Shown here piece by piece: positions 3,695 to 7,899 of a stretch of 7,899 nt of DNA (its first letter is position 1; the number at the start of each line of letters is the position of its first letter). Origin of the DNA: an uncultured Collinsella sp. (lineage in GTDB: Bacteria > Actinomycetota > Coriobacteriia > Coriobacteriales > Coriobacteriaceae); contig CAAEOW010000122.1 of assembly GCA_900757705.1 (NCBI GenBank), forward strand, positions 1-7,899, given 5' to 3'. A program made the translations under genes and the position numbers. The notes under the pieces were generated by a model. That model had not been told where the DNA came from, did not search any database, and saw nothing but the letters and a program-made list of their open reading frames with translations.

Positions 3695-6692
3695 ATCGCT
3701 CGACGAGCACGCGGTTAAGCCTGCCCTCCACCAAGCGCTCGTACAGACGCCGCGTCTCGGGCTCGGGCACGCCATTGACCTGCTCCCTCAGGTGATGCAT
3801 ATGCCCACTGTACAGCTCGACGATATCGCGTCGTCGCCCCGCCGCACCGTAGACGCGCATAGCGCAACGCACCATATCCTCGCGCGCCGTCTCTTGCCGC
3901 AGCCCCGACTCCACCAGCCATACCGCCGACTGCAGATCGTTTTCTTCTAGGGCGGCATTCGCGCCCCGAATCATGCAGTCGATATACTTCGATTCCATAA
4001 TGCGCCGCATACGCAAAAAGTAGGTGGGATTACAGCCATTGGGAACATACAGCGGGCCGGCGTAGAGCTGCTCGATCTTAAGGCACAGCTCGATCAGATG
4101 GGGTCCGCGCGCACCCGTGCGATTTCCCAAAACTTCGCGGCTTATCTGATCAAACAACCGCACGTCGGTCTTGACGTAATCGCCATTAAGCCCAATGCAC
4201 TCGTTTTGGATCAGCACACACGACTTGCCGTCCGGTGTCGGCCCCAAGGCCGAACGCAAGCGCGATATCGTCGAGTACAGGTTGTTGCGGGCGCTATTGA
4301 ACTCGGCATGGGGCCACAGCTCCATGGCCAGCGTCTCGCGGTCGACCAGTGCATCCATACCCAGCGCAAGCCGCTCGGCAAGCGTCGCCGCTTTCTTGCG
4401 GCGCCACATCTTATCCGTGATGGGAAACCCGTCGCGCTCGGCGCGAAACGCCCCAAACATGCGGATCTCGATATGGCCAATCACATCGACACCCTCGGCA
4501 TCGCCGGCCTGGAACAGACGCTCGCCTTCGCCCTCAAAGTCGTCACGCAGCGAATATCGCGACAGCTCGCGCACCGGGAGCTTCTTTCGAATTCTAGCAG
4601 CCGGCTCACCCAGACAATGCATCGCAAGACGCGCAAACAGCCGATACGACGGATTTAAAATCCCCGGGCGGTTCATGGACATCCAGGCTGCAAGGTCGCT
4701 ATCGCGGCCCGCGGAGGCCAAATGCAGCGCCACCATCCAAGCCTCGGCACCACCGACCTGCGTCCGACTCAAATCGAGCAGCTCTGCCTCTTCGCGCACC
4801 GATACCATCGATGTATTGCGTAAGTATGCCGCGCGCTCTAGCAGCAGTGCGTTGTCGCGTATGTATCCAATCGATTCCTCGGCAAGCCTGAGCACCTGCA
4901 CCGCACGGAATTTGGCATTGACCGGACGCCCCTCAGCCAGCGACTGCCAGCCTTCCAGTATCAAGCCAAACAACTGGACTTGATTGTCACGCACGCGCAC
5001 GGCAAAACGGTCGAGCTCATTGAATGCCTGCTCGTCGGTCACCGGCATGCCGGCAAGCAGGCGCCGCGCCGATAATACCATGCGCACCCAGATGGCGAGT
5101 GCTCGGATGCCACGCGCTTCGAGCGCCTCGAGTGTCAGGGCCATCTCGTCATCACGCTCGTCAGTCCCTGCATACGACCCATCAAATAGCTCCGTCAACA
5201 TGCGGTCCGCTCGCACAAACGTCCCCGCGATATCGAGCTCGCAATCGTAGGCCTTATCCGTTTTGAGCCCCGCGAGGATCTCACCGCCCTTCGCCCGCTC
5301 GGTCAGCCCATGTTTTATCTCGATATGTGCGGACAGCATGTCGAGTGCGGCACAAGACGCCTCACTTTCCAGCGCTGTATGGCTTGCCGGAAGCCCCAGA
5401 CCGCTATCTCCATAACAGGCGGCCGTAAACGCGTGCGCCACCTTCCACGACACGGGATCGAGCTCGCAAATCGCTTGCTCGCCCGCATGCTCGATAATTG
5501 AGGCCATATACCGCGCGAGCTTTGTATTGGAGACGCTCACCGCCGCCAGATAGATGCCGAGCGCCTCGTCAGGCGTCGGCTCCGATACCCGGCCATCTGC
5601 CTCAGTCTTTCCCAGCGCCGCGCGGCAGACATCCCCTCCATGCCCCGTCAGGGCCAGATCGACCCCATACTGCCCGGCAAGCTCCAACACCGCACTGCGG
5701 TCCAAAAACGCGTCGGCGAGGTCCATCGCGGTATCGCAGCGCCCCGCTTTAATCAATATACGCGCCGCCCGTACAACGAGTTCGGGGCGAATTTCGGCGA
5801 CCAGCTTGCGCAATCGCAGGCGCGCGTTGTCCTCGGTACCCAAGCAGGTAAAGCTCCGGTCTGCCGGATCAACGCCAAAAATGGGATAATCGCGGACAAG
5901 ATAGGACTGGTCAATCGCCGAAAGCCTAACACCGCAAGCCTCGAGCTCCGAAATATTGCCCTCACCCATTAAGACCATCAAGCATGCCACGCTAAACAGG
6001 GCGTTGTTCTCGAGCGACGCCAGATCAACAAGTGCCGCACCGTAGATATTGACGATCTCGTTTTCGAGCATCTGGGCAACGTCTCCCTGCCCGTATAGTC
6101 CCGACTGCATAGCCGAGACGAGCTCGGGCACGCCCTGCGTAAGCTGATAGAAGTCGAGCGATGTGCTGATCGAAAACGCCGATGCCCACGCCGAATACTC
6201 ATAGGCATGCACCTTGAGCATCTGCGCGTTGACTTTAATCGAATCGCCCAGTCCATGAATCAGCTGGCGATTCGAGGGACGGCAGCTCATAAAGACCCCA
6301 ACCCCCATAGCACGCAGGCTTCGGATTCGGTCGATCAGCTCCTCGGTCTCGCTCTGGCTGAGGTTAGGCACGTTATCGATTGCGATCAGGGAGTGCGGCT
6401 TGTCCTTAAGCTCTTCGGTAACGACCTCGAGCTGCATAAACACCTCGCGCCCAATGGCGCGGTCTGCCTCAATGATCCGCACGGGACCTCGCGTCGGATC
6501 GTTTTTAACCTCTTGGGCATACTGCAGCAGCACCGAGGTTTTCCCAAAGCCATCAGGCGCGTAGAGGACTACGACGCCGGCCTTTCGGCCCTTGGCGATA
6601 AGTTCGTTCATCAAGCGATCGCGCCGCACCGTATAACTACTGCCCAGCGGCATAAGCTCGAGGTCGTCCGTATTGCCCAAATCGTTAACCAT
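3693..6692 (-). CDS. Large STAND-ATPase transcriptional regulator with C-terminal SARP-type wHTH and BTAD
   Basis: This encodes 999 residues; ATG 6692-6690 is preceded by GAGGAG (6698-6703) at 5 nt. The N-terminal third (about 25-300) is a P-loop ATPase of the MalT/LAL or AfsR kind: Walker A is APDGFGKTS (45-53) and the likely Walker B is SLIAIDN (101-107). The middle (about 300-735) is mostly helical and probably TPR-like, the usual place for effector or partner sensing. Residues about 740-835 (IEIRMFGAFRAER, then WRRKKAATLAERLAL, RETLAMELWP, ARNNLYSTISRLR) form an OmpR-type winged helix, and about 843-990 (VRLFDQISRE to ETRRLYERL) match the bacterial transcriptional activator domain (BTAD). 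DNA binding is thus at the C-terminus, as in MalT, whereas classical AfsR has the SARP part first. It probably switches between closed and open states with nucleotide and inducer to activate promoters; the target and inducer are unknown. The nearest gene on the same strand is nagB, behind its own terminator, so the two are probably separate transcripts. Codon use matches the neighbours. Confidence 0.88.
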   Translation of the reverse strand: MVNDLGNTDDLELMPLGSSYTVRRDRLMNELIAKGRKAGVVVLYAPDGFGKTSVLLQYAQEVKNDPTRGPVRIIEADRAIGREVFMQLEVVTEELKDKPHSLIAIDNVPNLSQSETEELIDRIRSLRAMGVGVFMSCRPSNRQLIHGLGDSIKVNAQMLKVHAYEYSAWASAFSISTSLDFYQLTQGVPELVSAMQSGLYGQGDVAQMLENEIVNIYGAALVDLASLENNALFSVACLMVLMGEGNISELEACGVRLSAIDQSYLVRDYPIFGVDPADRSFTCLGTEDNARLRLRKLVAEIRPELVVRAARILIKAGRCDTAMDLADAFLDRSAVLELAGQYGVDLALTGHGGDVCRAALGKTEADGRVSEPTPDEALGIYLAAVSVSNTKLARYMASIIEHAGEQAICELDPVSWKVAHAFTAACYGDSGLGLPASHTALESEASCAALDMLSAHIEIKHGLTERAKGGEILAGLKTDKAYDCELDIAGTFVRADRMLTELFDGSYAGTDERDDEMALTLEALEARGIRALAIWVRMVLSARRLLAGMPVTDEQAFNELDRFAVRVRDNQVQLFGLILEGWQSLAEGRPVNAKFRAVQVLRLAEESIGYIRDNALLLERAAYLRNTSMVSVREEAELLDLSRTQVGGAEAWMVALHLASAGRDSDLAAWMSMNRPGILNPSYRLFARLAMHCLGEPAARIRKKLPVRELSRYSLRDDFEGEGERLFQAGDAEGVDVIGHIEIRMFGAFRAERDGFPITDKMWRRKKAATLAERLALGMDALVDRETLAMELWPHAEFNSARNNLYSTISRLRSALGPTPDGKSCVLIQNECIGLNGDYVKTDVRLFDQISREVLGNRTGARGPHLIELCLKIEQLYAGPLYVPNGCNPTYFLRMRRIMESKYIDCMIRGANAALEENDLQSAVWLVESGLRQETAREDMVRCAMRVYGAAGRRRDIVELYSGHMHHLREQVNGVPEPETRRLYERLVEGRLNRVLVER

Positions 6693-6720
6693 GCCCGCTC
6701 CTCAACTCGACCACATGGAC

Positions 6721-6772
6721 ACCGTAACGCTAGACCATATGTATCGCTAGATGAATAGAGCGATGCTACGGT
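6721..6772. promoter_or_regulatory. Nested symmetrical sequences upstream of the regulator, possible operator
   Basis: ACCGTA (6721-6726) and TACGGT (6767-6772) are inverted copies that enclose a second inverted pair, ATCGCT (6744-6749) and AGCGAT (6759-6764). CGCTAGA also occurs twice in direct orientation (6728-6734 and 6745-6751), a period of 17 bp. The block lies 29-80 nt before the regulator start codon, a suitable place for an autoregulatory site or a 5'UTR structure. The repeats are visible; any protein binding is inference. Confidence 0.4.
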
Positions 6773-6896
6773 TTAGGATGTTTGTTGGTACGCAAATGGC
6801 AAGTTTTTGTTCAGCGTGGTCCGATTGAAACTTATCCCCCAACCAATCAGTCTTTGCGCAGGTCAATGCGCTTGCCAGCTTGTCCCATCCTTTGGC

Positions 6897-6923
6897 AGTG
6901 TACCTCAAATGAGCGCTGTTCAA
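6897..6923 (-). promoter_or_regulatory. Weak promoter candidate for the regulator
   Basis: On the - strand TTGAAC (6923-6918) resembles a -35 box and TACACT (6902-6897) a TAnnnT-type -10 box, with a short 15-nt spacer. It would give a leader of about 200 nt that includes the symmetrical block 6721-6772. No better match was seen between the nagB terminator and the regulator. Confidence 0.25.
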
Positions 6924-7076
6924 TTGTGTTGCGCAACTCACCTAACGTCAGCTACCGTCTGCGACCTTTTCATAGCATTTATGCATAGTATCTGTTATGG
7001 AATGAATCATGCTGCACCAGACGCACCCGTCCAGTTCGCGGCCAGATTTTCGTCAAGCACACGGCGCGCGCTCAGC

Positions 7077-7104
7077 AAAAAGGTCCCCGCAAAGCGGAGG
7101 CCTT
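7077..7104 (-). terminator. Intrinsic terminator of nagB
   Basis: Read on the - strand, AGGCCTCCGC (7103-7094) pairs with GCGGGGACCT (7090-7081) around the loop TTT, with one U-G wobble and one C-A mismatch, and runs into five T (7081-7077). It is about 33 nt after the nagB stop codon and separates nagB from the regulator transcript. Confidence 0.75.
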
Positions 7105-7136
7105 CGGCAAAGCTATGTCGAGATGATAGGCTATCG

Positions 7137-7865
7137 CTACTCGCAGAGCGAAAGGGCGGCCTCATCGGCAACGACAACGCAGTTGGTGTGCAGCTGCAGG
7201 ATCGAGGCAGGGCACTCGGGGGTAACCGGACCATAGCACATGTCATGCACGGCCTGTGCCTTGGCCTCGCCGTTGGCGACAACCAGGATCATGCGGGCAT
7301 ACATGATGGTCTGAGTGCCCATGGTGTAGGCCTGACGGGGCACGTCGTCGATGCTGTCGAACAGGCGGCTGTTGGCCTGAATGGTGCTCTCGGTGAGGTC
7401 GACACAGTGCGTACCCTTGGAGAAGTGGTCATCGGGCTCGTTGAAGCCAATGTGACCGTTGTTACCGATGCCGAGCAGCTGCAGATCAGGGTAACCGGCG
7501 GCAGCGACGATCTTGTCGTACTCGGAGCAGGCAGCGGCAGCGTCGGGATTGGAGCCATCGGGCACATGTGTGTTGTTCAGGTCGATGTTAATGTGATCGA
7601 AGAAGTTCTCACGCATAAAGTAATGGTAGCTCTGGGGATCGTCGTGCGAAAGGCCACGATACTCGTCGAGGTTGTAGGTGCTGACCTCGGCAAAGTCGAC
7701 GTCACCCTTCTCGTACCAAGCGGCGAGCTGCTTGTAGGCACCAATCGGGGTGGAGCCGGTGGCAAGACCCAGCACGCAATCGGGCTTGAGGATAACCTGG
7801 GCCGAGATGATATTGGCGGCCTTGCGGCTCATATCCTCGTAGTCTTTAGCTTTAATGATCTTCAT
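7137..7865 (-). CDS. nagB: Glucosamine-6-phosphate deaminase
   Basis: This encodes 242 residues, a normal length for NagB, which converts glucosamine-6-phosphate to fructose-6-phosphate and ammonia in the cytosol and so feeds amino sugars (GlcNAc, mucin glycans) into glycolysis. The motifs are complete: phosphate-binding GLATGSTP (33-40), TYNLDEYRGL (63-72) with the catalytic Asp67, and GIGNNGHIGFNEP (132-144) with His138 and Glu143. Position 136, Asp in the E. coli enzyme, is Asn here, as in Bacillus-type NagB. The start ATG 7865-7863 is supported by AAAGGA 6 nt upstream and by the family N-terminus MKIIKAKDY. The open frame continues upstream to the window edge, but those residues are not family-like. 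A promoter or any upstream nag gene lies outside the window. It ends in its own terminator. Confidence 0.95.
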   Translation of the reverse strand: MKIIKAKDYEDMSRKAANIISAQVILKPDCVLGLATGSTPIGAYKQLAAWYEKGDVDFAEVSTYNLDEYRGLSHDDPQSYHYFMRENFFDHINIDLNNTHVPDGSNPDAAAACSEYDKIVAAAGYPDLQLLGIGNNGHIGFNEPDDHFSKGTHCVDLTESTIQANSRLFDSIDDVPRQAYTMGTQTIMYARMILVVANGEAKAQAVHDMCYGPVTPECPASILQLHTNCVVVADEAALSLCE

Positions 7866-7871
7866 TACGCG

Positions 7872-7877
7872 TCCTTT
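7872..7877 (-). promoter_or_regulatory. Shine-Dalgarno AAAGGA of nagB
   Basis: AAAGGA on the - strand lies 6 nt before ATG 7865-7863. It fixes the start inside a longer open frame that could otherwise begin at 7895. Confidence 0.75.
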
Positions 7878-7899
7878 CTCGTACAAGAGAGGCAAGGCT

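Larger units (their letters stand above)
6693..7136. other. 444-base non-coding region between nagB and the regulator
   Basis: No credible gene is present; the open frames here are short and have neither family features nor ribosome-binding sites. The right end holds the nagB terminator (7077-7104). The middle (about 6780-7010) is visibly richer in A and T than the coding DNA and contains the perfect palindrome GTTGCGCAAC (6928-6937) and the weak promoter candidate 6897-6923. The left end carries the nested repeats 6721-6772 and the regulator's Shine-Dalgarno. It is best read as the promoter and leader region of the regulator. Confidence 0.6.

Noticed and set aside
4195..4983. + strand open frame (262 codons) opposite the regulator, with others at 4098-4658 and 6207-6758
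   Set aside because: They are antisense to the winged-helix and ATPase regions, which are clearly coding on the - strand, and they are rich in Ser, Arg and Ala without family features.
7007..7282. Small - strand open frame across the nagB 3' end and its terminator
   Set aside because: It runs through the nagB terminator in another frame, has a low-complexity translation and overlaps conserved nagB codons.
7866..7895. N-terminal extension of NagB by 10 residues
   Set aside because: The AAAGGA site would be inside the coding region, and the added residues are not part of the NagB fold start.

Overview
The window looks like chromosomal DNA from a GC-rich actinobacterium of the class Coriobacteriia, most likely a gut Collinsella or close relative. 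This is an inference from several features together. The B12-dependent methionine synthase is of the short type, the DUF711/UPF0210 protein and NagB are of the kind found in anaerobic gut bacteria, and there is a very large STAND-ATPase/SARP-type regulator. No sequence search was run.

Layout. Positions 1 to about 3690 are read on the + strand. They hold the 3' end of metH (cobalamin-binding domain only), a DUF711/PFL-like family gene, a class I SAM-dependent methyltransferase, and the ribosome-associated RNA-binding protein gene yhbY, which ends in a clear intrinsic terminator. From 3693 to the right edge everything is read on the - strand. This part holds a 999-residue regulator (N-terminal MalT/AfsR-like P-loop ATPase, long helical middle, C-terminal winged helix plus BTAD) and, upstream of it, nagB (glucosamine-6-phosphate deaminase), which has its own terminator. 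yhbY and the regulator converge, and the yhbY terminator T-run overlaps the regulator's stop codon.

The most unusual structure is non-coding. The 314-base gap between the DUF711 gene and the methyltransferase contains a 134-bp element with perfect 32-bp inverted repeats and a 10-bp hairpin in its 70-nt core. It is followed by two smaller hairpins and then by a textbook intrinsic terminator placed only a few bases ahead of the methyltransferase Shine-Dalgarno. This layout would suit a mobile or MITE-like repeat, an attenuated leader RNA, or both. The methyltransferase is itself compositionally mosaic: its first ~135 codons favour T-ending codons and the rest favour the C-ending codons of the neighbours. 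A second structured non-coding stretch, 6693-7136, separates the regulator from nagB and carries nested symmetrical sequences close to the regulator start.

The genes do not form one obvious pathway. Methionine/one-carbon metabolism (metH), amino-sugar catabolism (nagB) and ribosome assembly (yhbY) are housekeeping or central functions. The methyltransferase, the DUF711 protein and the regulator have no assigned substrate or target that can be read from the sequence.
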